Assembly (NCBI GenBank): GCA_039809105.1
Contig: JBDHUJ010000009.1
Span: 1 to 46,359, forward strand
Direction of reading: 5' to 3'
DNA length: 46,359 nucleotides
Source of the DNA: JBDHUJ01 sp039809105
Lineage (GTDB): Bacteria > Patescibacteriota > Saccharimonadia > Saccharimonadales > UBA4665
Shown here: positions 16,388 through 24,225 of the stretch, piece after piece
Layout of the letters: each line of letters begins with the position of its first letter
How positions within the stretch are numbered: position 1 is the stretch's first letter
The notes under the pieces: generated by a model
The model's database searches: none
What the model saw: only the letters and a program-made list of their open reading frames with translations
What the model was told of the DNA's origin: nothing
Program-made: the position numbers and the translations under genes

Positions 16388-16855
16388 ATGAGTACACCGA
16401 ACGCTAAAGCTCGCGCAATTATCGACGGTATTGCATACGCAACTATCGCAACCGTGAACGAAAGCGGCGAACCGTGGAACACGCCCGTGGCTGCTTACCA
16501 TTTTGACGATGATTATACACTCTACTGGGCCTCTTGGGCTGACAACCAGCATTCACAGAATATCCGGAGCAATGGCAGGGCATTTATAGCCATTTACGAT
16601 TCAACTCCCGCGAACGGTAAGCCCGCACAGGGAGTTTACCTGCAGGCACTAGTTACTGAACTAACCGACGAGCAAGAAGTACTGAACGTGGCTTTAGTAT
16701 TTGACGATGACCCATATAACTCATCGGATGGCAAAGAATATTTGGGCGAAAAGCCACGGCGCATTTACAAAGCTGTTCCACAAAAGATATGGCTTAACGA
16801 TGAGGGCGCGGTGGACGGCGGTTACGTTGATATCCGCACAGAAGCCGAAGACTAA
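16388..16855 (+). CDS. Pyridoxamine 5'-phosphate oxidase family protein
   Basis: 155 aa. The FMN-binding split-barrel pattern is visible: YATIATVNESGEPWNTPVAAYHFDD then YWASWADNQHSQNIRSNGRAFIAIYDS. Such proteins bind FMN, F420 or haem; the reaction is not predictable. TATGAT (16376-16381) is 6 nt before the ATG. Its TAA is followed in the same frame by the tail of a glyoxalase-like protein (16856-16933), a trace of a fusion or deletion event. Confidence 0.9.
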   Translation: MSTPNAKARAIIDGIAYATIATVNESGEPWNTPVAAYHFDDDYTLYWASWADNQHSQNIRSNGRAFIAIYDSTPANGKPAQGVYLQALVTELTDEQEVLNVALVFDDDPYNSSDGKEYLGEKPRRIYKAVPQKIWLNDEGAVDGGYVDIRTEAED

Positions 16856-16933
16856 ACCAGCGTAGGCCGCTTTGCCCACATCGAAGACCCCGAAGGCAAC
16901 CGCATCGAACTCTGGGAACCAGCGGCTGAGTAA
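16856..16933 (+). pseudogene. C-terminal remnant of a glyoxalase/VOC protein
   Basis: 25 codons reading TSVGRFAHIEDPEGNRIELW then EPAAE and TAA. This is the classic C-terminus of VOC enzymes (the Glu of IELWEP is a metal ligand). No start codon or upstream half exists. It is in frame with the preceding gene after its stop codon. Confidence 0.8.
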
Positions 16934-16950
16934 CTGACAACCGGTAAACA

Positions 16951-17041
16951 AAAAAGACACGGTTGATTCAGTACAGTATCGTGCGTGTCTTTTATAGAAA
17001 AGACGCGGTTGATACAGTACAGTAACGCATGCGCCTTATTC
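16951..17041. repeat. Two tandem 46-bp hairpin units
   Basis: Unit 1 (16952-16993) is AAAAGACACGG...CGTGTCTTTT with a perfect 10-bp stem; unit 2 (16998-17041) repeats AAAAGACGCGGTTGATACAG... with a weaker stem. Both contain TTGATWCAGTACAGTA. Unit 1 can act as a terminator for the PNPOx gene. The surrounding 317-bp gap (16933-17249) also holds the repeat at 17127-17153 and no gene. Confidence 0.75.
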
Positions 17042-17126
17042 TGATTAGATACTACTGAAGCATTTATAGCATGTCAATCTGGCCACCTTCACCTTCTGTA
17101 AAGACAAACGTGTCGGTTTTGCCGTA

Positions 17127-17153
17127 TGGATTCCGGAACAAGCCCGGAATGAC
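17127..17153. repeat. Single palindromic repeat unit
   Basis: TGGATTCCGG-AACAAG-CCCGGAATGAC, a single unit of the dispersed family seen paired at 9853, 18268 and 45001. Confidence 0.7.
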
Positions 17154-17249
17154 GGATGGGTTGATGCGGGGTAGCAACACCACACTTCCTATCTGGAGCG
17201 AAACAAGGCATAATCTTTGCAATAGGTTCTATAACAGACGGATAAACCG

Positions 17250-18254
17250 ATGAGCATAGTCGACAGGATAAAAGTAGACGGCAAATTGACGCTGATGTGG
17301 ACGGAAGCGGCCAGGGCTTTGGTATGCATGTTGCCTATGTTCGTCTATGCCGCCATGGGCAAGACATCTTTTTTGGTCACACTTGGCCAAGGCGGCTTTT
17401 TCTTCAGTACACTGTTTCTGCCTAAAAGGATGGCCGGCCGGCTGGTAATGGGTTCGCTGGTGCTGGCGCTCGGGCTTGGCTTTTACCTCATAGGTGGCAC
17501 AGTGGCACCAAACCCCTGGGTCGCCGTATTCTTTACGTTCATGGTATGTCTGAACCTGAGTTTCCTGAGCGGCTGGACCATCGGCGGGCCGCTGGCGCTG
17601 ACGTTGGTGATGATATACACCGCCGGACTCAACACCGGCTCGCCCGAAAAAGCTTCGGCCAACTTCCTGGTGTTCGCGTTCGTTATGAGCTGGTCGCTAC
17701 TTATTTCGCTGCTACCGTTCTGGAAGCCCATAGAACCACCCAAGGTCGACACATCGCAGACCAACGAAGCGCTGGCAGAGCAGGGTTTGCGCATGGCAAT
17801 CGGCGCGTCGATAGCACTGGCGATATCGTACATCGCCGGGTTCGCCAAGCTCGGCTGGGCGCCGAGTGCTGTCGGCAGCGTTATACGCTACGACAAAAAG
17901 CTTTCCAGGATGCGCGCCATCGCCCGACTTATCGGCACCATAGTCGGGGCGTTTCTGGCTGCTGTTGCACTCGCCTTTATTACGAACGTATCGATACTTG
18001 TTACGATTGCTGGCATATTCGCCGTCCTGAACGGGCTGTTCAAAAAGACCAAGCTCGGCATGATGCCGCTCTTCTACACGGCTACGATTTTGCTGCTGTA
18101 CTCGGCGAACGACATTACAGTCGGCCACACGAACGTCCTGCAGCGTGTAGCCTACAACATGGTCGGCATAATCGTGGCGGTACTCGTGGCGGTCTATCCA
18201 TTCCCTCGCCTGATGCAGAAGGTCAACCCCAAGTCCGATTTAAGCCAACCATAA
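17250..18254 (+). CDS. FUSC/aromatic-acid-exporter-like membrane protein
   Basis: 334 aa with two clusters of TM helices (about 20-155 and 185-320) separated by a short cytoplasmic stretch (WKPIEPPKVDTSQ). The pattern and the second-cluster motif LRMAIGASIALAISYIAGF...RLIGTIVGAFLAAV resemble FUSC/ArAE family proteins (fusaric-acid resistance type). Likely an inner-membrane efflux protein, but shorter than classical FUSC pumps. Single gene with flanking repeat units. Confidence 0.78.
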   Translation: MSIVDRIKVDGKLTLMWTEAARALVCMLPMFVYAAMGKTSFLVTLGQGGFFFSTLFLPKRMAGRLVMGSLVLALGLGFYLIGGTVAPNPWVAVFFTFMVCLNLSFLSGWTIGGPLALTLVMIYTAGLNTGSPEKASANFLVFAFVMSWSLLISLLPFWKPIEPPKVDTSQTNEALAEQGLRMAIGASIALAISYIAGFAKLGWAPSAVGSVIRYDKKLSRMRAIARLIGTIVGAFLAAVALAFITNVSILVTIAGIFAVLNGLFKKTKLGMMPLFYTATILLLYSANDITVGHTNVLQRVAYNMVGIIVAVLVAVYPFPRLMQKVNPKSDLSQP

Positions 18255-18267
18255 GACCTTATCCCGC

Positions 18268-18476
18268 GTCATTCCGAACTTGATTCGGAATCTATAACTC
18301 TCAGAGATTGTTAATCATTCACCTTTCACTGTTTACCGTACATTCACCGTGAACCGTTTACTCTGCGGAAAGACGCCCGCCCGGTTAACGGTAAAAGGAT
18401 AACGCATGGTGAATGGTAAACAATCAACGGTAAATGATATGTAACGCTTTAGATTCCGGGTCAAGCCCGGAATGAC
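18268..18476. repeat. 209-bp compound repeat with 28-bp terminal inverted repeats
   Basis: The ends are GTCATTCCGAACTTGATTCG... and its near-exact inverse ...GGTCAAGCCCGGAATGAC. The interior (18314-18438) is itself an imperfect inverted repeat built from TTCACC/TTTACC words, including CATTCACCGTGAACCGTTTA, which also occurs in the element at 45001-45187. MITE-like; no coding capacity seen. Confidence 0.8.
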
Positions 18477-18498
18477 ACGTGACTGAGGTTTTGGCCGT

Positions 18499-18527
18499 TT
18501 GTCGCAAGGGCTGTTTCGTGGTTAAAT
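18499..18527 (+). promoter_or_regulatory. Promoter of the 18688 gene
   Basis: TTGTCG (18499-18504), 17-bp spacer, TTAAAT (18522-18527). It implies a leader of about 154 nt before the ATG at 18688. Confidence 0.5.
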
Positions 18528-18533
18528 AGTAGT

Positions 18534-18687
18534 AACGTGGTCGTCCGTTGCAACCATGCGCTGCTCATTCGGCGAACAAATGGCAGGACACATAGGGCCA
18601 CTGCATGAATGAGTAGGCCTGCGCGGCACAGGGGAACCGTCGAACCCGGGCGCGACAGACTCTCATCAAATAACTAGAGGAACACGT
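18534..18687 (+). promoter_or_regulatory. Long leader with possible structure and an 18-aa upstream ORF
   Basis: CTCATTC (18564-18570) and GAATGAG (18607-18613) can pair and are flanked by GCGC on both sides, enclosing TGGC...GCCA. An ORF at 18556-18612 (MRCSFGEQMAGHIGPLHE) lies inside. A GC-rich hairpin region follows before the SD AGAGGA. I could not match it to a known riboswitch class. Confidence 0.4.
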
Positions 18688-18876
18688 ATGCAACACCAAG
18701 GCAAAAGTGTCCAGGACTACCAGAAGGAATACAACTGGGACCACGAAACCAGTATGAAGCACTGGCGCGCGTGGGGCAGCTGGTTCAGCTGGGGCAGTCC
18801 GGTTGGTCTTGGCCTGTTCTTCATATCCATTGCATTCACGCTGTGGATCTTGAGCCAGGCCTTCGGCTGGAACTAA
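18688..18876 (+). CDS. Small single-TM protein
   Basis: 62 aa. A hydrophilic, Trp- and Lys-rich N-terminal half (YQKEYNWDHETSMKHWRAW) and a C-terminal TM helix (about 39-58). SD AGAGGA 7 nt before the ATG, and a strong terminator directly downstream, so it is a complete single-gene unit with a long leader. No family recognised. Confidence 0.7.
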   Translation: MQHQGKSVQDYQKEYNWDHETSMKHWRAWGSWFSWGSPVGLGLFFISIAFTLWILSQAFGWN

Positions 18877-18896
18877 CTACTAAGTTCCCGCTGGCA

Positions 18897-18930
18897 AACA
18901 GCACCGTCACTCACGACGGTGCTGTTTTAT
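18897..18930 (+). terminator. Intrinsic terminator
   Basis: AACAGCACCGTC / GACGGTGCTGTT, perfect 12-bp stem with a 6-nt loop and TTTTAT tail, right after the 62-aa gene. Confidence 0.9.
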
Positions 18931-18959
18931 AATTTCGACAAGGGCATATACTAAATCAT

Positions 18960-19445
18960 ATGGCTAAGATTAAACTGCCCCCGTTCAGGAAAGTCATCTG
19001 GCTTATGCCGGCGGCCTATGCGCTACATATCGTCGAGGAGTACGTGGGGAATTTTCCGGGCTGGGTGACGCATGACGTGCACAGGCACTTCAGCTACCTG
19101 CTGTTCGACCTGAACAATCTGGCGTTCATGATAATTTTGCTCACACTGGTCACCATAAACTATCGCAACCCCACGCCGCTGAAGACGACCTCACTAGTGG
19201 TTGCCGCCAGCGCCAACCTGTTCTGGGACGCGCTGTTCCACCTGTTTACGACGCCGCTTTTCAACCACTATTCGCCGGGACTTGTGACCGCCATGCTGCT
19301 GTACTATCCCATAACCATCCTGGTCGCGCTGGTCATCCTGCGCGAAGGCCGCCTCTCGCCCCGCCGCTTCTTTCTCTCCGTACTTGGCGGGCTGTTCCTC
19401 TTTGCCTTCGTAGTCTGGTACGGCCTCTTCCAGTTCGCCGTCTAA
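18960..19445 (+). CDS. HXXEE-motif membrane protein
   Basis: 161 aa, four to five TM helices. HIVEEY near residue 23 matches the HxxEE motif that defines the family, with a later FWDALFHL segment carrying further conserved His/Asp. Function unknown; the conserved polar residues in the membrane suggest a metal site or catalytic role. TATACT (18947-18952) is 7 nt before the ATG. Confidence 0.82.
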   Translation: MAKIKLPPFRKVIWLMPAAYALHIVEEYVGNFPGWVTHDVHRHFSYLLFDLNNLAFMIILLTLVTINYRNPTPLKTTSLVVAASANLFWDALFHLFTTPLFNHYSPGLVTAMLLYYPITILVALVILREGRLSPRRFFLSVLGGLFLFAFVVWYGLFQFAV

Positions 19446-19499
19446 TCTCGGTATATAATCATTCGCTGTAGAATCCCCGATGAAGTGGTATGATGGGGT

Positions 19500-20240
19500 A
19501 TGACTTTTTACGAAGGTGAACCGCTGAGCGCCTACGAATGCTACATGACCACCCAACGCGTGCTTAGCGACGCTGAGCTTTTAAGGGATGGGGCGCGTAT
19601 TATGCCACCGGGAGTTTTACTGCTCAGCGATGTGCAGCTGGAGCTGGCACAAAGGACACTCGACCCGCTGTATGTGCCGCTGAGAAGTTTTGAGCCTCGC
19701 ATTTCTGAAGAAGAAGAGGCCCGTGAGCGATGGCTGCAAACGGAGGTGTTTACCCTAATGAAGGCAAGTGGTGATATAGGGTTGGTACAAAAAGCACGTT
19801 CATTCCGGCGAGAGAACATGCCGACGGTCCGAGATTTGCTGGTAGTGGGCAAAGAGATAGCTTCGGGGGTCTGTAACGTAGGTGACAAGACTATCGCCGC
19901 ACTCGAGGCTGTTTTGAACACGAATGACTTCGGCATAACCTGGAAGAGCCGACCCACCATGAGTGACATCCATGCTCTTTGCACGGAAGTAAGCCAGGTA
20001 AACGCCCAAGTTTTAAGTATCGAGATTGGCGGTACGTACTACCCGCGGTCTTTCAAAGGGTCTACATCTGTGGATGATGTACTGAAAGTCGGGCCCGAGC
20101 CTCCAGAAGGCCAAGAGCTTATACCTGTAAACTCATACAATCCTAGGGGAAGTCTCGAACTCTACCATGCTGCTAAACTATTTGAGGTCAGGTTCCAAGG
20201 CACTCGCCCTAGCGCGGCATTTATTGAAGGAGAAGAGTAA
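19500..20240 (+). CDS. Hypothetical protein with an RNAP-alpha-CTD-like helix-hairpin-helix region
   Basis: 246 aa, soluble. Residues about 101-140 (RRENMPTVRDLLVVGKEI, then NVGDKTIAALEAVL) resemble the RpoA C-terminal domain fold (xTVxDLL...hGxKxxxxhxxxh), a DNA- or protein-binding helix-hairpin-helix. The N-terminal 95 residues and C-terminal beta-rich part are unrecognised. TATGAT (19489-19494) is 5 nt before the ATG. The stop overlaps the next ATG (TAATG), coupling it to the histidine phosphatase. Confidence 0.6.
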   Translation: MTFYEGEPLSAYECYMTTQRVLSDAELLRDGARIMPPGVLLLSDVQLELAQRTLDPLYVPLRSFEPRISEEEEARERWLQTEVFTLMKASGDIGLVQKARSFRRENMPTVRDLLVVGKEIASGVCNVGDKTIAALEAVLNTNDFGITWKSRPTMSDIHALCTEVSQVNAQVLSIEIGGTYYPRSFKGSTSVDDVLKVGPEPPEGQELIPVNSYNPRGSLELYHAAKLFEVRFQGTRPSAAFIEGEE

Positions 20241-20785
20241 TGGCGGTGCGGATTACTTATTTTGTGCACGGGACGACGACAGACAATGAGCAGAAGTTGG
20301 CGACGGGGTGGTTGCCGGGTGAGCTTTCGGAACTGGGCAGAGAACAGGCAGCCCAGCTAGGCGAGCAAGTGGCCGACAAACAATTTGATGTGGTGTTTTG
20401 TTCGGACTTGCAGCGGGCAGTGGATTCTGCGGAATTAGCTTTTGGTGGCAAGTACGAAATTGTCCAGGATGACCGGCTGCGTGAGTGCAATTACGGCGAC
20501 ATGAATGGCACGTCGGCGACGGCCTTCAAAGACAACATGGGAGATTTCGTAGACACGCCATTCCCGAACGGCGAAAGCTACCGCGACGTAGAAGCGCGCA
20601 TGGATAGCTTCGTAGATTTCCTGTGGGAAAACTATGATGGCAAGCACATCGCCATCGTCGCGCACCAAGCCCCGCAACTCGCACTCGACGTCCTACTTCG
20701 CGGCCGCACCTGGCAGCAAGCCATCGCCGAAGACTGGCGCAAAACCCACGCCTACCAACCCGGCTGGGCTTACGAAGTGAAATAA
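20240..20785 (+). CDS. Histidine phosphatase/phosphoglycerate-mutase-like protein lacking the RHG arginine
   Basis: 181 aa. It has the branch-1 histidine phosphatase pattern: an N-terminal HG motif, ELGREQAAQLGE, FCSDLQRAVDSAEL, LRECNYGDMNG, and IVAHQAPQ with the second His. The hallmark should read F-V-R-H-G-T-T-T; here it is YFVHGTTTDNE, so the phosphate-binding Arg before the catalytic His10 is absent, as if one codon were deleted. The residual activity is therefore doubtful. The paralog at 33506 keeps LVRHGEY. Confidence 0.88.
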   Translation: MAVRITYFVHGTTTDNEQKLATGWLPGELSELGREQAAQLGEQVADKQFDVVFCSDLQRAVDSAELAFGGKYEIVQDDRLRECNYGDMNGTSATAFKDNMGDFVDTPFPNGESYRDVEARMDSFVDFLWENYDGKHIAIVAHQAPQLALDVLLRGRTWQQAIAEDWRKTHAYQPGWAYEVK

Positions 20786-20795
20786 CACAGCTGTG

Positions 20796-21104
20796 CTACA
20801 AAATCTTGTCGAGGTCGCGGCGGCCGTAGAGCATGCGCCGGACGACCATCACGTCGTTTATGACGACATAAAATATAAGGTAATTGCCGACTAGGATTCT
20901 GCGGTACGGGTTCGGCCTGCTGGCGAGTGACCGGTAGGGGGCGGTGCTGAGCGGGTCGCGCAGACGGGCTTGTATGGCAGCTTCGACATCGTCTACAAGT
21001 TTGCGCGCGGCTTGTTCGTTGTGGAGTTCGGCCAGCAGGTAGGTGATGATTTCTTCGAAATCGCGGTAAAAAAGCGGCGAGTATCGTAGTGCGAACTTAG
21101 CCAT
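20796..21104 (-). CDS. ParE/RelE-family toxin
   Basis: 102 aa. It begins FALRYSPLFYRDFEEIITYL and has RLRDPLSTAPYRSLASRPNPYRRILVGNYLIFYVV and MLYGRRDLDKIL, the ParE/RelE toxin pattern. ParE acts on gyrase, RelE on ribosome-bound mRNA; sequence alone does not decide, but the RRDL end is ParE-like. It overlaps the antitoxin gene by 8 nt. Confidence 0.92.
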   Translation of the reverse strand: MAKFALRYSPLFYRDFEEIITYLLAELHNEQAARKLVDDVEAAIQARLRDPLSTAPYRSLASRPNPYRRILVGNYLIFYVVINDVMVVRRMLYGRRDLDKIL

Positions 21105-21363
21105 CTAGTTTCTGTCGGAGCTTGGAGAACACGGCTTTGTGCGTCAGGTTTTCTGCGTGGTTTTCTGCGTAGGCATCGGCCTCGTCGAGCGCCCGCTCCA
21201 CATAGTCCAGGTGCGCCAGCTGGCTGAACTTTTCGAAGCTCATCGTCACCATAGAAGCCTTGCCGTTGGTGGTGAAGATGATGGGTTTGCTTTGGTCTTT
21301 GATTTCTTTTTCTACTTCCGCGAAACGGTTCCGCAGGTCGGAAATGGGTCTAATGCTGAGCAT
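21097..21363 (-). CDS. Phd/YefM-family antitoxin
   Basis: 88 aa. N-terminal IRPISDLRNRFAEVEKEI and KPIIFTTNGKASMVTMSFEKF match the Phd/YefM DNA-binding domain; the C-terminal part (60-88) would wrap the toxin. SD AAAGGA is 7 nt before the ATG. It is first in the operon and is expected to bind the palindrome at 21382 for autoregulation. Confidence 0.93.
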   Translation of the reverse strand: MLSIRPISDLRNRFAEVEKEIKDQSKPIIFTTNGKASMVTMSFEKFSQLAHLDYVERALDEADAYAENHAENLTHKAVFSKLRQKLDG

Positions 21364-21381
21364 AGCGCAATCCTTTCATAC

Positions 21382-21399
21382 TTATCACAATTATGATAA
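21382..21399. promoter_or_regulatory. Candidate Phd operator
   Basis: TTATCACAATTATGATAA, TTATCA/TGATAA arms around an AT-rich centre, 19 bp upstream of the antitoxin ATG, a typical place and form for autoregulation by a Phd dimer. Confidence 0.6.
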
Positions 21400-21483
21400 C
21401 ATACTGTTCCTTCCAGTGCTACCTTTAACGTGGCCGACTAGGCTGATTGTGTATATGTGCCTAGACCCTGTTATAGTGAAGCC

Positions 21484-22122
21484 ATGAGGTTATTACTAAC
21501 ATCAGGTGGCTTGACGAATCAGTCTTTGGTCGATGCACTTGGGCAAATGGTCGGACTGCCTTTACGTGAGATTAAAATCGCTTTCATCCCGACGGCGTCA
21601 AACCTAGATATGGCAGGAAAGGCTTATGCTTTACAACAGAAGCTGGCAATCAACGGCCTAGGTGTATCAGAAGTAAAAACCGTTGATATCGAAAAAATGC
21701 CACGCGAAAAATGGCAGCCGATACTCGAGGAAGCGCATGTTATATACGTAAACGGCGGTAATACCACACACCTTATGCAATGCGTTGCGAGTTCAGGCTT
21801 ACAAGAAACTTTGCCGCGGCTACTGGAGTCCAGGGTATACGTAGGTGTTAGCGCGGGTAGCTACATCTGTACGCCCGACACCGGGCTTAACAGTGATAAC
21901 GTGCCGGAAGTATTACCTGGGCTTAACTATGTCAACTTCGCTATACAGGCGCATTATAAAAGCACTCGGTTTAAACTTGCCGAGACATTGGATCTGGTCA
22001 AAGCTCGTACAAAGGGCTGTCCATACCCGATATATGTCCTAGACGACCAGTCTGCCGTGAAAGTCGTCGACGGTGCTATCGAAGTCATTGGTAAGGGCGA
22101 GTGGCTTCTGTTAGATAAGTGA
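21484..22122 (+). CDS. Peptidase E-like (S51 family) protein
   Basis: 212 aa. GGNTTHL (91-97) and GVSAGS (nucleophile Ser123) are the S51 hallmarks; His158 (QAHYKST) can complete the site. Peptidase E cleaves Asp-Xaa dipeptides, and cyanophycinase is related; the class I glutamine amidotransferase-like fold is shared. Start 21484 is chosen because TATAGT (21472-21477) is 6 nt upstream. Confidence 0.9.
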   Translation: MRLLLTSGGLTNQSLVDALGQMVGLPLREIKIAFIPTASNLDMAGKAYALQQKLAINGLGVSEVKTVDIEKMPREKWQPILEEAHVIYVNGGNTTHLMQCVASSGLQETLPRLLESRVYVGVSAGSYICTPDTGLNSDNVPEVLPGLNYVNFAIQAHYKSTRFKLAETLDLVKARTKGCPYPIYVLDDQSAVKVVDGAIEVIGKGEWLLLDK

Positions 22123-22169
22123 AGCTCTCCTAACTTACCCTAGAAAGCTTACTCTGTTATTCTAGACAC

Positions 22170-22820
22170 ATGACGAAATTTGAGGCGGTGGTTCTGGATA
22201 TAGACGGCACACTTTCGCCCGAAGTTTCCTGGTATGCACTGACGCAGGGGCTGGGGGCTTCGGCCATACAGCACAAAGTCATTTACGATGCATACAGGAA
22301 TAGTGAAATTACGTACGAAGATTCCAAACGGCAGCTCATAGGCTTGTGGCAGGCGACCGGCAACGCGAACAAGACGTACATGGAACGTCTTTTTGAAACC
22401 TGGGATTTCTACCCGGGCGTCGCGCAGGCAGTAGAAGGTATACAACAAGACGGCTACGAAACCTGCATCATCACCGGGTCGTTCGACATATGGGCCAAGG
22501 CTGTGGCCGAGAGATTGAAGGTCAAGCACTGGTTCGCCAACACCGAAACCGTGTGGGACGAGCATGGAAACCTGGTGGATATGCACTACGAAATCCAGCA
22601 GGGCAAGAAGAAACTCGAGCAGCTGGAGGCATTCTGTAGCGGCATGGGCATAAAACCGGAACAGTGCTTGGCCGTGGGCGATTCGGAAAACGATATAGAC
22701 CTGTTCGTGCGCACCGGCCACGGTGTCGCCGTGGGCGAAACCATAGACGAAGCTCTGGCTCAAACAGCCTGGAAAACCGTCAAAACCTTCCCGGAAATAA
22801 AAGGGATGCTGGACGCCTAA
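22170..22820 (+). CDS. HAD-superfamily phosphatase (HAD-IB, SerB-like)
   Basis: 216 aa. Motif I LDIDGT (nucleophile Asp10, acid Asp12), motif II ITGS (101-104), motif III Lys near 146-148 (QQGKKKLE), motif IV GDSENDIDL (170-178), with a helical cap (about 20-85). A Mg-dependent phosphomonoesterase, possibly phosphoserine phosphatase-like. TATTCT (22158-22163) is 6 nt before the ATG. Confidence 0.93.
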   Translation: MTKFEAVVLDIDGTLSPEVSWYALTQGLGASAIQHKVIYDAYRNSEITYEDSKRQLIGLWQATGNANKTYMERLFETWDFYPGVAQAVEGIQQDGYETCIITGSFDIWAKAVAERLKVKHWFANTETVWDEHGNLVDMHYEIQQGKKKLEQLEAFCSGMGIKPEQCLAVGDSENDIDLFVRTGHGVAVGETIDEALAQTAWKTVKTFPEIKGMLDA

Positions 22821-22854
22821 AGACAAAATATCCGTGCATGTTTATAATATCGGC

Positions 22855-23454
22855 ATGAGTGCAGAAGCAAGAACTCCACAGTGGACGCCGAGAGATTCGG
22901 TAGAAGCGGGGATTCTGGCATGCGTAAATGCCGACAACAGACTGTTTTCAAAACCGGAAGAAGTGGCCGATGCCTATTTTTCCGCCGCCCAAAAATACGA
23001 TAGATGCGACTCACCCCCAGAGCCTCATTCCACGGCAAGTGTCGTAAGTCTGCTGCTACGTACGGGTGAGAAGGAACAGGTCGAGCATGGAATCGCTATG
23101 GCGACCGAAGCAGTAGAAGCAGATAAGCAGCCCGGGTTAGTGCGCCAAAGCCTTGAGGCAGTGCAAAGACGGAATCAAACTTTACACAGGAATGTTCGCA
23201 AAAGTAGCACTATAGGCAACGTTGCGCTCGTAGGTAGTGCGGGTGCGGGGATTTTAGCGGTGACTAACGACGGTTCTTTCGTAGCCATAAGTGCTCTAGC
23301 TGGTGTTTTTGCTGGCTTTGGGTACACTGTGGCGTTAGTGGGCAAGATGGAGTTAATGCAAGTAAGTCAAGGCACCAAACTCCTAGAGGAACACTACTCG
23401 TACCTCACCCTGCAAGTCTCCGCTGAGTCACAACTCCAAGAAACACAAGAGTAA
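22855..23454 (+). CDS. Hypothetical protein with two TM segments
   Basis: 199 aa. A soluble helical N-terminal part (about 1-115), then two hydrophobic stretches (about 124-140, 143-166) and a helical C-terminal tail. No family recognised. Start 22855 is chosen: a perfect TATAAT (22843-22848) is 6 nt upstream, and an earlier in-frame ATG at 22834 would lie upstream of that box. Confidence 0.65.
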   Translation: MSAEARTPQWTPRDSVEAGILACVNADNRLFSKPEEVADAYFSAAQKYDRCDSPPEPHSTASVVSLLLRTGEKEQVEHGIAMATEAVEADKQPGLVRQSLEAVQRRNQTLHRNVRKSSTIGNVALVGSAGAGILAVTNDGSFVAISALAGVFAGFGYTVALVGKMELMQVSQGTKLLEEHYSYLTLQVSAESQLQETQE

Positions 23455-23502
23455 CTAAGGCCGTCAAAGGGTCGCAATCGCACATCTGTTAAAATAGCTG
23501 GT

Positions 23503-24132
23503 ATGGAATATCTGCCGGCCATTTTTACCGTTGCGCTCATACATTTGCTGGCGGTCATGAGCCCTGGACCCGATTTTATCGTGACCATACACAACAGCCT
23601 AAAGTACTCGCGCCGCACCGGCATCTACAGCGCCATCGGCCTCGGCCTGGGCATAGCTGTGCACGTTACGTACTGCCTGGTCGGAATCGCCGTTATAATC
23701 TCTAAGTCCATCCTGCTGTTTTCAATCACCAAATACCTGGGCGCGGCGTACCTGATATACATCGGCATCAAAGCTTTGCGGTCGAAGCCGGGTCCGGACT
23801 ACGCCAGCGAAGAACATGTACAGCAAGACATTTCGCCGTTACAGGCACTACGCAGTGGATTCTTGACGAACGTTACCAACCCCAAAGCGACACTGTTCTT
23901 TCTAAGCTTGTTTACGCTGGTTATCGACCCGAGCACGCCAGTGGCGGTAAAGATGGTCATGGGCGTAGAAATGGTACTCGCCACCATGCTGTGGTTCGGC
24001 GTTGTGGCCGTAGTCGTTTCGCACCGCCTGGTGCGCAAACACGTCGCAAAAATCCAGCACCGTTTGGAGCAATGCATGGGCGGCATCCTGATACTCTTCG
24101 GCCTGAAAGTCGCTACCCAACACGCAAAATAG
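23503..24132 (+). CDS. LysE/RhtB-family amino-acid exporter
   Basis: 209 aa, six TM helices. MSPGPDF (19-25) is the family signature, followed by SRRTGIYSAIGLGLGIAVHVTYC and LGAAYLIYIGIKALRS, and GFLTNVTNPKATLFFLSLF in the second half. Exports amino acids such as lysine, threonine or homoserine. TAAAAT (23490-23495) is 7 nt before the ATG. Confidence 0.92.
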   Translation: MEYLPAIFTVALIHLLAVMSPGPDFIVTIHNSLKYSRRTGIYSAIGLGLGIAVHVTYCLVGIAVIISKSILLFSITKYLGAAYLIYIGIKALRSKPGPDYASEEHVQQDISPLQALRSGFLTNVTNPKATLFFLSLFTLVIDPSTPVAVKMVMGVEMVLATMLWFGVVAVVVSHRLVRKHVAKIQHRLEQCMGGILILFGLKVATQHAK

Positions 24133-24225
24133 CTGTAGCTCTTTGGCGCTTTTGCGGAACCGCGCCGTTCCCACTAAAGCCCCAACCAATTACCAAAAAG
24201 TAGTAATACCATATATACTAAGAGT

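Noticed and set aside
18534..18687. Cobalamin or c-di-AMP riboswitch before the 18688 gene
   Set aside because: Only short words (GCCACTG, GAACCCG) match; the full consensus order is absent.
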